A stretch of DNA of 64,000 bases from Gordius sp. MW1 (lineage: Eukaryota > Nematomorpha > Gordioida > Gordea > Gordiidae), in assembly GCA_964036665.1 (NCBI GenBank), contig OZ038526.1, positions 17,608,001-17,672,000 of the forward strand. The letters run 5' to 3'. This document shows, one piece after another, positions 34,632 to 46,600 of this stretch; positions within the stretch are counted from its first letter, which is position 1; every line of letters starts with the position of its first letter. The translations under genes were made by a program, and so were the position numbers. The notes beneath the pieces were generated by a model, which had not been told where the DNA came from, searched no databases, and was given only the letters and a program-made list of their open reading frames with translations.

Positions 34632-35010
34632 CAGGCAATAGCGGAGCTATTGCATGTCGCTGCTTGTTACGTCGCAAGTCCATTATTATTTTTCAATTAA
34701 ATTTCATTATTCTTGATTATGTATATTTGTAACTTTTTATGTTTGTTAATAAGTTTTATTTTATTTCCCATTAATTTCTATGTAAAAATTTTTACTTAAT
34801 TGCTATGCAATTTTTTATTATAAGCCACAATAGGAATTATCCCAATTTAATAACATTTTAAATTAACCAAAAGTAAGTTTTTAAATTTTATCATTTTTAG
34901 ATGCGCGGTAGTAACAGGCAATAGCGGAGCTATTGCATATCGCTGCTAATTGTGCCATTTTTAGATGCGCGCTCGTAACAGGCAATAGCGGAGCTATTGC
35001 ATGTCGCTGA
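34632..35010 (+). repeat. Three copies of a GCAATAGC-GGA-GCTATTGC hairpin
   Basis: The same perfect 8-bp stem with GGA loop recurs near 34638, 34918 and 34980. Each follows GTAACAG and precedes AT(G/A)TCGCTG. The flanks CGCGC or GTCGT are shared as well. Function unknown. Confidence 0.6.
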
Positions 35011-35019
35011 TAATTTCGT

Positions 35020-36170
35020 CGTAAGCATTTTAATTGCTGTGCTGTTGGAAAATGCCAAGTCCTACTTCAACAGCCATTTAATTTTTGCAATTAAAATTTT
35101 TTCTAAAGATAAAATTAAAAATAACAATTAAAATAAGAAAAAAATTTTCAAGCCGTGATTGAGCGTAGGTCAATACCTGGGAGGGGCAAAGTGATTTTTT
35201 TAAAATCTTTATTTCCAATTCTCTATTATTATTAAAAAGTTAATTAATTAATTTTATTATTTCTAATTTCCGCCTGTTGTTATTTTAATTGAAACTATTT
35301 TCTAACACTTAAAATTAACCTAATTCCATCCATAATTCTCCTGCGGAAATGTGACTTAACTTCTTATAACCTTAATTATAGTCGATAAAATTGTGGTTTA
35401 TTTATTATTTCTAATTTCCGCCTGTTGTTATTTTAATTGAAACTATTTTCTAACACTTAAAATTAACCTAATTTCCATCCATAATTCTCCTGGGGAAATG
35501 TGACTTAACTTCTAATAACCTTAATTATAGTCGATAAAATTGTGGTTTAGCAATTTCTAATTGAAATTTTGCTCCATACTTACCCCTTCTTAGTTCCCAA
35601 GCGAGCGACTGGCAGGAAATTTGCGGAGAGAAAACAATTTAAGAATTTTCTAGTCGCGAGAGGAGAGATTGAAAACGACACATGTATCTACAACTAGATA
35701 ATCAATATTAGACCCTGCGCAAGGATGACACGCAAAACCGTGAAGCGTTCCCAATGGGGAGGGGTACATATCTATTGCTTAAACCTAAGAAGCATGTATA
35801 TCAGGACGATTTTCTTCTAATTACTGTAAATCTACAAGCTAAAAGCATAAGAAAAATTAATAAAAAATTATGTAAAAAAAATAATTCATTATATATTACT
35901 TGCTATGCAATTTATCCTTAAACGACGTTTAATTTTTTGATTGCCAATCCCTTGTTACATAGCCAGCTTCTGCCAAATTAAAGAAATACTATCTTTTTCT
36001 TCTTCAAATTTTTATCACATGCAAAACATACGTTATAAAACGGCGAGTAAAATTGAGGTTTTGAATTTAAATGAATTTTATTTTTTTTGGACAAAAAAGT
36101 AGATTTTTATGTTGTGTAACTAGCATGGGAGTAGCCAAGGGGGAAACCCTAGCAATTATCCTACCCCCTA
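35020..36170. other. AT-rich sequence with a 143-bp tandem duplication
   Basis: Two copies at about 35258-35400 and 35401-35545 contain TCTAATTTCCGCCTGTTGTT. A family terminus TTGCTATGCAATTTATCC lies near 35900. No gene recognised. Confidence 0.5.
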
Positions 36171-36402
36171 TAGGCATTCTCGCCCCTTCACACCTTTCTA
36201 GCCCATAAATTGCATAGCAAATATGCTACATTTATACGTAGAATAGATGAGTCGTCCCCTCTTCTCTTCCACCCCCCCTTCCCTTCTCCCCCTTCTACGG
36301 GGGTCTGGGGGCGGAGCCCCCAGGAGATGGGGGTTTGGGGGCGAAGCCCCCAAGGGGGTCTGGGGGCGAAGCCCCCAGTTACGCCCGAAGGGCGTATTTT
36401 AA
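36170..36402 (-). repeat. Variant cap of the composite repeat with GC-rich hairpins
   Basis: On the minus strand the usual polypurine tract is preceded by three CTGGGGGC-GAAG/GGAG-CCCCCAG hairpins and one CGCCC-GAA-GGGCG hairpin, in place of CTCGGGCC-TTC-GGCCC. Helitron 2 begins immediately after. Confidence 0.6.
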
Positions 36403-38130
36403 TCTTATATATAAAAATGAAACTATGTATGTATGTGTGTATGTGTGTGTGTGTGTATGCCGCCACCTTTTTTGGAGAACTACCAGACCGATTTGGCTCA
36501 AAATTTCACAGTTTATTCCCGCCACTCCGGAGCGTGTTTTAATATATGTTCCAGCCAAATCGGTCGAGTAGTTTTCGAGATATTGGGTTTTATGCGTTTT
36601 GACGCTGTTTCGAACGTCAATCAAACGCCCTGCCCTCATCACGTACTGCTGCGTATCTTATCTATCTATCGTGTAGTGTAGGTAGTGTGATAAATGCAGT
36701 AGGCATGTGTTGCGGAAAATAAAAACTTTTTACGCACTTTGAAACATATCAAAGCCATTTTTTGCTTATTTTTCACGTCAATTAATTTTATTATTATAGG
36801 ACGGTCGTGTCCCCCCCCCCCTCCTGAGTGGCTAAATAAATTAAAAAATCTAATTTTGTAATTTTTTGCACGTTAAATAAGGAGAAAAATGAAAATACTT
36901 TTAACAAAGTGCCAATAAATGTTGATATATCCATGGGCGTACCCAGGTTTTGAATTAGGGGGGGGGGGGCAGATTAAAAAAAAGGTCTTGACTACCCAAA
37001 AATTTTCCTGAGAGCAAAAAAAAATAAAAAAAAGGTCTCGACTATCCAAAAATTTTCCTGCGACCGTAATTTAAATTTCATTTTACCAAAATAATTTATA
37101 TTTTTGTGTAAATTCGCTAATACGCATCTGTATTAATTTGAGTTAAGTTCAAATAGGGGGAGGGGGAGCCGCGCCCCCTGCCCCCGCCTGGCTAATTAAG
37201 GAGGGGGGGTAAACATAATTTTTTTAATTTTTAAGGGTTTTTGTATTGAAGTCCTTCTTTTTTTAAATTAGGAAGGGGGCAGCCGCGTCCCTTGCTTCCC
37301 CCTGGCTAATTAGGGGGGGGGGAGCAGCCTCCCCACTGGCTACGCCCATGATTATGATATTGTTTCTTAATTACATAAAAATAAAAAAAATTGCTTGAAG
37401 GGCCAGGGGGCCAAAGATTTTTTCCTTGGGGGGGCCATGGAGCCAGGTTTTCTCTCTTGGGTGGGCCTGGGCCTTGGACCCTCTTTAACTATTTGTTTAA
37501 AAATTTTTGCATAATAAACACTTACCAATTATATTTGATATATTCATAATCTATTGAAATTTATCTATATGCCCCCCCCCCCTAATTAGCCAGGGGGCAG
37601 AGGGCGCGGCTGCCCCCCTCCCTAATTAAAAAAAGGATTAAATTTCAATACAAATACCCTTAAAAATTAAAAAAGAATTATATTTTGCCCCCCCCCCCCC
37701 AATTTAAATTACGGTCGCAGGAAATATTTGGGTAGTCAAGCAAAATTTTTTAATTCAAAACCTGGGTACGCCCATGATATATATTCTGCTAATACACCCG
37801 GGTAAATGGCAAAACAACGTTTGATTTTTCGTTAAATAAACTATATGCGTATCCGTATCCGCCTTTTGTTTATATTTTATCATAAAGGCCAGGCGCGATA
37901 TTTTTTTTGATTATAGGTAAATTTGACTTAAAAAAATTTGCTTCGTGAAAATTAAAATTCGAACATTATTGAGGTAAAATTTTGTGTTTTAACCACCTTT
38001 AAAAATATCAATTATTTGTTATTTTTCGTTTAGTTGAGTTTTTTAAAAAATTTTTGGTAGTTTTAAATTTTCTTATTTAAATTTTTTAATTTTTTTAATA
38101 TGGCAAAACAACGTTTGCCGGGTCAGCTAG
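36403..38130 (+). mobile_element. Helitron 2, non-autonomous (1.73 kb)
   Basis: Starts TC after A, ends hairpin GGCAAA/TTTGCC plus GGGTCAGCTAG before T. The 5' part includes ACCAGACCGATTTGGCTCAA, typical of Helitron 5' regions. It has no Rep/helicase. It is the uninterrupted version of Helitron 1 and carries the same nested hAT-like element. Confidence 0.82.
36934..37776. mobile_element. hAT-like element captured in Helitron 2
   Basis: The ends are a perfect 26-bp inverted repeat starting CATGGGCGTACCCAGG. The 8-mers outside match at seven of eight places if the boundary is moved one base. An inner CTGGCTACGCCCATG end near 37335-37350 shows a nested copy. Confidence 0.65.
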
Positions 38131-38139
38131 TATCTTTAT

Positions 38140-38730
38140 ATTCATCGTAAAATTTATCATATATCCTGAAAATAAAAATTGCAAATAGTAGGCGTTCATA
38201 GTGAAACCGCAGACGATTATTTTCGCCGGCGGCAAAAAGCGAATGAAAATAAGATACAAATCATTTTGTACTTTTCGCGCGATGGTTAAAAAAGTGAATG
38301 TATGTATTTTTTATATAATTTTATGTTTATAAAAAAATTACGATGTTATATGCAATACCATTGATATATGATAAATTTCACGATGAATATAAAAATATTA
38401 AGGAAAAAAGATAAGAGTTTGATAAATTATCTCGCGCGTCATCACGAACGCCCCGTAACGCGGCATTCGTGAACGTGATGACGCGCGAAGCTAAAAAGGG
38501 AAGTGAATTTTTGGTCTAATTTATCGTTCATTTTTTTTTATTAATATCTTTATATTCAATCGTGAAATTTATCATATATCACGAAAATAACAATTGTAGA
38601 TAGGAGGCGTTCATAGTGAAACCGCAGACGATTATTTTCGTCCGCGGCAAAAAGCGAACGAAAATAAGATACAAATCATTTTGTACTTTTCGCGCGATGG
38701 TTAAAAAATTGAATTTGGTATGTATGTTTT
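38140..38730. repeat. Two tandem copies of a 410-bp unit with CGCGCG palindrome
   Basis: GTGAAACCGCAGACGATTAT occurs near 38198 and 38613, followed in both by a GGCAAAAAGCGAA box and TTTTCGCGCGATGG. Between them, CGCGCGTCATCACGAACGCC near 38434 and GTGATGACGCGCG near 38476 form an imperfect inverted pair. A related piece is at 32940-32990. Confidence 0.6.
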
Positions 38731-38814
38731 TAATCCCTATGCAATTTATGGGCTCGTTTTTGGTTGTCCGTCGTCCACCAAGTTATTGGCGCCAGCCTTA
38801 TGACCAGGAGGTCT

Positions 38815-39770
38815 TGACCAATGAAAAAAATGACCATTGGCCAAATAAATCGAAATTTTTTTTCGTCTTTGAATTGGGTATATTAGGTTAACATTGATAA
38901 ATACCCTATGCCCTTTCCTACAAGGGCCTACGCCTCTACTAATATGGGTCCCTATGCCCCTACAAAAGCCTATGCCTTTACTAATGTGGGTCCCTGTTCC
39001 CCTACAAAAGCCTATGCCTTTACTAATGTGGGTTCGAATCGCGGAGAGGGCAAAATTTCTATTTTTTTTAAATTAAATTAATATATATTGTTCTTGTGAA
39101 TACCATTGATAATATGACTTTTTTGACAGTGTTCTGGCTACTGACCAATGAAAAAATGACCATTGGCCAAAGTATAAATAGAAATTTTTTTTTTCGTTTT
39201 TGAATTAGTTAACATTGTTAATTACCCTGTGCCCTCCCCTACAAATGCCTATGCCCCTACTGATATGGGTCCCTGTGCCCCTACAAACGCCTATGCCTCT
39301 ACCAATGTGGGTTCGAATCCCGGAGAGGGCAAAATTTTTATTTTTTTTTTAAATTAAATTAATATATTGTTCTTGTTAATACCATTAATTATATGACTTT
39401 TTGACCGTCCGCTGGCTACTGACCAATGAAAAAAATCACCATTGGCCAAAGTGTAAATCAAAATTTTTTTTTCGTTTTTTTAAAATTAATATATTGTTTT
39501 TGTTAATACCATTGATAATGTGACTTTTTGGCCGTCCGTTGGCTGCTGACTAATGGAAAAAATCACCATTGGCCAAAGTGTGACTCAAAATTTTTTTTTC
39601 GTTTTTTTTGACTCGTATGTATTTATAGACCGTCTATTGTTACTGACCAATGGAAAAAAGTGACCATTGGCCAAAATGTGAAGCGAAAATTTTTTTTCCG
39701 TTTTTTTGACTCTTATGAATTTATATCCACTTTTACCGTATCCTGGCTGCTGACCAATGAAAAAATGACC
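38815..39770 (-). repeat. CCAAT-hairpin array with B-box modules
   Basis: Hairpin units alternate with modules at 38930-39057 and 39240-39340 that read CCTATGCC...GGGTTCGAATC(C/G)CGGAGAGGGC on the plus strand. The array is cut short at 39774 by an LTR. Confidence 0.65.
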
Positions 39771-39774
39771 TTAT

Positions 39775-40740
39775 TGTTGTTTTTTGAAAAGAAGAAAGAA
39801 GAGGGTTGTTGTTGGCCCATCAATTTTATTCCATTTAGACAAAAATTTATTGTATCGATATAACAGCGTTTCAGGTAATCTCAATCGGTAATACAATCGA
39901 CAAGAAAGGGTTCAGGGGTTAATATATTATTCAGACGGCGTGGACAAAATATCGAGATAATGTCGTAGGGATTTTAGAAGGGAAGTTCGCAGGGGTTCGT
40001 TGTAATTCCCCCAACGGGGAATTACCTACCAGATAAAATAATTTATTAATTTATTTTCAGTGTATTCATGGGCTTTTATATCGTTAAGGTTTTCTAACCC
40101 CGGCCTGTTCATGTTATTATTATATTTACTTTTCCTTATATGGAAAAACTATTAAATTTTACTTATCTACTTTTACATCTCTTATTATATTGACTACTCC
40201 ACTCCTTATATAGAAAAACTATTAAGTTTAACTTATCTATTTTTACATCTTTCGAACCTTTCCGGTCTTATTTTAATCACCATGAGGATACAATATTCAA
40301 TCTCCTACACAAATATCTCCACTCTTAATACACCTGCTCCCTTAATCTTAACTTTTACTCCTACTAAAACATCATTCCCCTATTCTAATTTTGACAGCTA
40401 TTCCACCTAGAGCATTCCCTTCTTTAAATGTATAGGTAATAAGCAATAAAAAGCCTTAGTAATAAACAATTAGAGTTCGGCCTTATTCTATCTTTGGCAT
40501 TCCTCACCCATTAATTAATACCTAACTTTTCCATCACTACTTAAAGGAATACTAAGGCAGGGGCAAATGGGGGGTTGGGTGAGGTATTTAGGGTTCGTCG
40601 TTACGGATACGACACCTCCCTTTTTTTCTTTTTCTTTTTTTAGACGGGGGTTGCACATGCCAAGTCGCGAGTAAATGAAATCACACAAATTGGGTTTACA
40701 AGATGCGTAAAAATCGTGTTATTAGATAATGCATATCTTC
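39775..40740 (-). repeat. LTR of fossil 1 (3' LTR in element orientation)
   Basis: Direct repeat partner of 42927-43887. It starts TGTTGTTTTTT on the plus strand and contains a long T/C tract followed by AGACGGGGGTTGC. Confidence 0.72.
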
Positions 40741-41166
40741 CGTTTCTGTCCAGTCATTTTATCCTCTGTTAGGGATCCCCTTCGGATCTTCAGAATTGGA
40801 CGGATTGACTAAAACGCACGTTGTGACTCAGTTATCGACCCAATGAACGACTTCCTTTCGATGTGCTTTCTGCAAAAATTTAATGAAAATTTGTCCCACA
40901 TATTATCAACCCTCTTATTAAAAATTATCTCTACTTAACCAAATTAGTACCCTTAATAAATTTAAACAATTTAAATTTATTTTATATTCTCTAGCTAAGT
41001 TCCCGTTTTTGGCCAGATGCACAGTTAAATTTTTACTGGTATTTCTCATGATTAAGCGCGCCTCACATTGCTTTACCAAGCGCACCTTTTCACTATTAAT
41101 ATACGCGTACCTCTAAATTAGATACTGTATGATCCACCAATACCATTTGTAAAATGATAGATTTTG

Positions 41167-42064
41167 CTAATGACTTTTATGCAAAAACTCGTATAACATC
41201 TTAATGTTAAGGGGCCATATCTCAAGGGTACCTAAAATTACATTTATAACGTTTAATTCAGGTTCGCTGTAGGTATTATTTTTTACAATACACTTTTTAT
41301 CATAATTTGGGAATTTTTCTTTCCATTTATTTTTACCCGCCTTTCTAAGCCGCGACATTTTTGGTTACTTATTTTTCTTAAATTAACATCAACCTCCTTA
41401 ATTAAAAGATAATTAAAATTCGTCCATAACCTCCCAATACAACCACACTTGTACCTAATGATCCGATTCTCATCTTCGGCGTAGGCGTTCTCATCGTTTA
41501 CTCGTCGAGCTAAATTTAAGGAGTCTGAAATTATTTCCCATTTTAATCCTTTAATTTTTATTAACATTTTAAACTTTCCCGTTTTAAATATGCTTTCATT
41601 AACGTCCCTAAAAATAGTTAACGATTCAACATACGCATAAGGATCCAAATAGTTATGATCAAAAATTCCGTAACACTAAAATTGGTAATATTACACCAAT
41701 TAATTCGTAATCGCCCCAACATAAGTGGGATCGATTTTATATTATATAATGAAGGACCAGTACAGGAAGTTTGCCAGGGCTTGACATCGATTCCTCGCTC
41801 CTCACGCCTACTAGCCTCACTCCCGCGATTTATAATCATTCGATAAATCATATGGTACTTGTCCTCCCTATATATGACATACCCCATTTTTAGAGTATTT
41901 TTAATAATTAAGCTATCATGTAGCTTGATGTTTTCGGTGTGATCACATAATTTGTATTTTCGTCCTTTACGTAATAAATTTACTTTAAAAGTAATGAATC
42001 GTCTAGAAATGGTTATTATTTTGACAATAATCCCAAAAATCCAAATCAAAAATATTTTCAACAT
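41167..42064 (-). CDS. Interior open stretches of LTR fossil 1, unrecognised
   Basis: Three overlapping open stretches. The longest begins MLKIFLIWIFGIIVKIITI, a hydrophobic start reminiscent of one in LTR fossil 2 near 49480 (MLNKIFCLWKLFIKIWIKF). Product unknown; structural or accessory protein of the element is a guess. Confidence 0.3.
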
Positions 42065-42724
42065 TTTGATGATATTTTAATCCCCAAAGACGTTATCCTC
42101 CCGTAATTTTTTAAGTGGAATTAATTCTTTATAATTATATTATAATATCTTTATTATTACATTTTTTTAGCCCACGAGTATTGATCTAACGCCGCCTTTT
42201 GCTATCGGATTATTAAATATGGGTATATATGAATGGAGATATATATTATGAATTTGTGGTAGTTAGAATTACTATTTTATAATATATTGATTTGTTAACC
42301 TTTATCGGTATTATTAAATGCCTATGTTTCGAACATCTATTATGGCATAAATAAGTAGTTCTAACATCTATTATGGCATAAATAAGTAATTACATTGGCC
42401 TTATTGTTTTTTGGAATTTTGAAAATTCCAAAATTATTTTTACAAAATTTAGCCTTATGCCCAATATAATTCACAGACCATGCATCTAAGACATTAATAA
42501 TTGTTAAAATTATTTCTCTGGGGTGGGGAATTGGGTATTAATGGATTACACTGTTCTATTCATATCAAGTCTTTATTAAAATAAGTTATATTTAAAGTAA
42601 CCTACGTCTTAATTTATCAATTACCATGCAAATAGTTACGTAAACATTTCTCGTTAAAATGATTACGTTTCGCAAAAAAATAAGAATTTTAAACATATCA
42701 TCGTTATTCTGTACCTCGATACTG

Positions 42725-42895
42725 TATCCTTTGCTATAAGTCTCATGTTCGAAAACTGCATTCGCTTGGCATAAGTCTCTTGTTCGAAAACTGCATTCGT
42801 TTGCCATAAGTTTCATGTTTGAAAACTGCATTTGTTTGCCCTAAGTCTCATAATCTAAAACTGCATTTGTTTGCCATAAGTCTCATAATCTTAAG
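42725..42895 (-). repeat. Minisatellite of about 35-bp units in the leader of fossil 1
   Basis: Four to five units containing CATAAGTCTCATGTTCGAAA and ACTGCATTCGTTTG, immediately beside the primer-binding site. Confidence 0.65.
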
Positions 42896-42914
42896 GTTGA
42901 TGGCTCGTCGGAAA

Positions 42915-42926
42915 CCGGGGCACCAT
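42915..42926 (-). promoter_or_regulatory. Primer-binding site of LTR fossil 1
   Basis: Minus strand TGGTGCCCCGG directly next to the LTR. It would pair with the CCA end of a host tRNA. The same bases follow the LTR of fossil 2. Confidence 0.65.
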
Positions 42927-43887
42927 TGTTGTTTTTGAAAAGAAGGAAGAAGAGGGTTGTTGTTGGCCCATGAATTTTATTCCATTTAGACAAAAATTTA
43001 TTGTATCGATATAACAGCGTTTCAGGTAATCTCAATCGGTAATACAATGGACGGGAAAGGGTTCAGGGGTTAATATATTATTCAGACGGCGTGGACAAAA
43101 TATCGAGATAATGTCGTAGGGATTTTAGAAGGGAAGTTCGCAGGGGTTCGTTGTAATTCCCCCAACGGGGAATTACCTACCAGATAAAATAATTTATTAA
43201 TTCATTTTCAGTGTATTCATGGGCTTTTATATCGTTAAGGTTTTCTAACCCCGGCCTGTTCATGTTATTATTATAATTACTTTTCCTTATATGGAAAAAC
43301 TATTAAATTTTACTTATCTACTTTTACATCTCTTATTATATTGACTACTCCTTATATAGAAAAACTATTAAGTTTAACTTATCTATTTTTAAATCTTTCG
43401 AACCTTTCCGGTCTTATTTTAATCACCATGAGGATACAATATTCAATCCCCTACACAAATATCTCCACTCTTAATACACCTGCTCCCTTAATCTTAACTT
43501 TTACTCCTACTAAAACATCATTCCCCTATTCTAATTTTGACAGCTATTCCACCTAGAGCATTCCCTTCTTTAGATGTATAGGTAATAAGCAATAAAAAGC
43601 CTTAGTAATAAACAATTAGAGTTCGGCCTTATTCTATCTTTGGCATTCCTCACCCATTAATTAATACTTAACTTTTCCATCACTACTTAAAGGACTACTA
43701 AGGCAAGGGGCAAATGGGGGGTTGGGTGAGGTATTTAGGGTTCGTCGTTACGGATACGACACCTCCCTTTTTTTCTTTTTCTTTTTTTAGACGGGGGTTG
43801 CACATGCCAAGTCGCGAGTAAATGAAATCACACAAATTGGGTTTACAAGATACGTAAAAATCGTGTTATTAGATAATGCATATCTTC
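42927..43887 (-). repeat. LTR of fossil 1 (5' LTR in element orientation)
   Basis: Partner of 39775-40740. It ends two bases before the LTR of fossil 2. Confidence 0.72.
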
Positions 43888-43889
43888 AA

Positions 43890-44711
43890 TGTCAAGTTCG
43901 GGGGGTTAATTTGTGGGGACGGTTGGTTTCGGGGGCTAAGCCTTGAGAACTGGGGACCAAAATCACTGTACGTTTGAACGGACTAACTAACTGAGAATTC
44001 CTCAACAAATAATCCTGAGCGTAATATAGTAGTAGCCACCAGGATTTTATGACAGAATTTTATTATAAAGAATTACTCCAAATGACGACAATCAGCGTAA
44101 TAATAAATGTGAGAAAGGGGATTTGGGGGACCACTTTCGACAATCTAATATTTGGTTATGCGTAAACTACCATACAATTTAATCCACAGGAAATAATATG
44201 TGCAATACAAACGGTTATTTCAGGCGGGGGAAAAATACAAGTAAGTTATGGGCGCATCGAACGTAAACATGGACAAGAACAGGCGTAAGTAAAAGTACGA
44301 GAGCGAGTAAAAAGTAAAAGTCTTTTTCTGGTCGTTTGTAACTTGCTTATATATTGTATCGTGTCCATGAGGCGTATCCGTTCCGCTCGATCGACTTTAT
44401 CTGCCTTAATCGTCTGGCATTGATTTTGGAGCCATCACTTCCGAGACTTGATTTTATAACCCTTCGTCTGGAATCGATTTCGGAGCTATACTTCCGAGAC
44501 TCGATTTTATAACCCTTTCCTCTCTAGACATCTCTTTGAGTTATCCTGCGCCGCCAAACATGCTTTTATTGTTTTCCCCTCTTCAGAACTTTCACAGTGC
44601 CTTTCTTTGATACGCCGATTAGTAAATTTCCACCACCTGGCATCGATAAAACCCTTGTTTGAACCTTCGAACACCGGAAATTCCAGAAGTAGTAGTCATA
44701 AGTATATGACA
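43890..44711 (-). repeat. LTR of fossil 2 (3' LTR in element orientation)
   Basis: Starts TGTCAAGTTCGG and ends AGTATATGACA on the plus strand. It has an internal pair of about 54-bp repeats containing ACTTCCGAGACT(T/C)GATTTT. Confidence 0.82.
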
Positions 44712-45121
44712 CCTCATTTTTTTTTTTGGATTGGAGCGTGGTCGTAAAAATTGCTAAAAGACGGGTGTGCTGTCTGAAGATGGCCCTTGTCACTTGTGCA
44801 CGGCCGTACCCTCCCAACCTTATCCTTACGCTCTTTTTATCTTAGTTTGTTTTTGGGTTCCTGCTCTTAGGGTTCAGGTTTCTCCACGAACGTTGATGTA
44901 CCATATCTAAATAAAATAAATTAATGCTGCTCGACCCCTTACTCAGGGTCGAGAGTTATGGCGCCACCACCGCTCTAGATTTTTATACTACGCACATACT
45001 CCGAGAAACCATTTCTAGATTACTTTATTGCACGTTTTAAATTCAAATATATATTTTAGAAGACAGCAATTACATGCATATAAGAACATTATTTTTACAA
45101 AAATAAAACAGCCGCTGTAGT

Positions 45122-45560
45122 TTATGTTTTAAGCTCCCAAAAGCCCCACCTCCCAACTTCTTGCTCACGCCCACCAATCTTCCATTCCCGCAATAACTTA
45201 ATCAAATCATCGATTCGACCTTTCGCCGCCTCCGTCTTCATCTCCTTGGGCAGGGTTTCACACCAAATTTGTAGTCTATTGAAGGCTTCGCACACCTCAC
45301 CCTCTGACGCGTCGGTTTGTGTTGCTACCTCTTTACATTTCTGTAGATTCTTTTCCCTGGCCACTTGCGATTTTATCCATAGCTTCCTAACTTTGCGGTT
45401 ACTGGCCCTCTTTCCCCTTATCCTCCGCGGGCATTCCTTTCACTCATGCATGTCTCGTTTATTGCACAGATAGCACACGATCCCCGTTATATAGACGGCC
45501 TCCCAATACGGACATTGTTGGGATTCGTGGTCGTACCTCAAACATAGTCTGCACTTCATC
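45122..45560 (-). CDS. Extra zinc-knuckle stretch downstream of integrase, fossil 2
   Basis: Minus-strand translation near 45440-45560 shows a CRLCLRYDHESQQC knuckle and a second knuckle-like CYLCNKRDMH. The stretch to 45122 is charged and helical-looking (KMKTEAAKGR-like). Gag knuckles normally lie upstream of protease, so a second set here is odd. It could be a captured gag piece or an accessory protein. Confidence 0.45.
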
Positions 45561-45793
45561 TGTATCTTTATATTATCGAATACGCGCACTCCCAAACGAG
45601 ATATTGTCTAAAACTCAATAAGACTTGGGAACCCGCAATGGTTTCTATAAGTTATGATCGATATAAAAGTTCAACATTACATATAAAATTGATATTTATC
45701 TATTAGATCCCGTTAATGGTGTGCAAAAATATGAGATAATTTTATAGAGGAAGAAAAAAAATTGACAAAAGGCACTAAGTAATTATAAAATTT

Positions 45794-46600
45794 TTATCTT
45801 GCTCTTACCTGATCTACATGCTTCCAAAACTCGGCCCCACTCTCAATAGCTACTCGATATCGCCATTCTCCTTCAACGGCTATTATCAGCCCCTTAATCC
45901 ACTTATATGAACCTTGGTATATTCGTACCCAAACCCTATCCCCCAACTTAAACCTCGTGGGATTTACGGTTACCGGTCCCATTTCTTCCCTCCTTAACAG
46001 GTCTAGCCTTACCCTTCCCTGACGCCCCAAGAACTTCATAGAAGGGGACTTCCCGTCCCTACCCCTCGCATTATTATACATCAATTGCATCTGCCACTGT
46101 TCCGACTCACCTTGCTGTTCCTTCATAATCCATCCCTTTACTATCCCGACCATCCTCTCGGCCTGTCCAATGGAGCTCGGGTGATAGGGCACGGTGATTA
46201 TATGCTCAATGCCCTGACTCTCACAGAACTCTTTAAAATTCCTACTCGTAAAGGCCGGTCCTCCATCCGACACTATCACTTTGGGTAATCCATACCGGGC
46301 CAACAACTCCTTTAATATTCTAACCACGATTCTGGTAGAACTTCCACTAACTTTGGCATACTCCACCCACTTGGTACACGCATCCACTATAATGAAATAT
46401 ACCCTTCCCATACACTCACCAAAATCCACGTGGATCCTATCCCAGGGCTGGTGGGCCGTCGACCACTGACTATTTTTTACTTTAGGGGGCATCGCCGCTA
46501 TTTTGTTGCATGCCTCACAGTTTCGGCACATGTCCTCGATATCCCTGCTAATCCCGGGCCACCAGGTATACTCTCGCGCCCATCGTTTCATCTTTACCAT
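45794..46600 (-). CDS. Integrase of fossil 2
   Basis: 268 codons. WWPGISRDIEDMCRNCEACN is the zinc-binding end. The catalytic core shows DRIHVDFGE, VSDGGPAFTSRNFKEFC and SSIGQAERMV. The C-terminal part, with VNPTRFKLGDRVWVR, resembles the SH3-like tail of Gypsy integrases. Confidence 0.8.
   Translation of the reverse strand: MVKMKRWAREYTWWPGISRDIEDMCRNCEACNKIAAMPPKVKNSQWSTAHQPWDRIHVDFGECMGRVYFIIVDACTKWVEYAKVSGSSTRIVVRILKELLARYGLPKVIVSDGGPAFTSRNFKEFCESQGIEHIITVPYHPSSIGQAERMVGIVKGWIMKEQQGESEQWQMQLMYNNARGRDGKSPSMKFLGRQGRVRLDLLRREEMGPVTVNPTRFKLGDRVWVRIYQGSYKWIKGLIIAVEGEWRYRVAIESGAEFWKHVDQVRAR

Larger units (their letters stand above)
39775..43887 (-). mobile_element. LTR retrotransposon fossil 1, short and probably non-autonomous
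   Basis: Direct repeats at 39775-40740 and 42927-43887 (about 0.96 kb) flank about 2.2 kb. Next to the right repeat, at 42915-42926, lies TGGTGCCCCGG on the minus strand, a typical primer-binding site. The interior has open stretches at 41167-42064 but nothing I recognise as pol. The LTR pair differs by about 1.5 percent, so it is young. No target duplication found. Confidence 0.72.
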
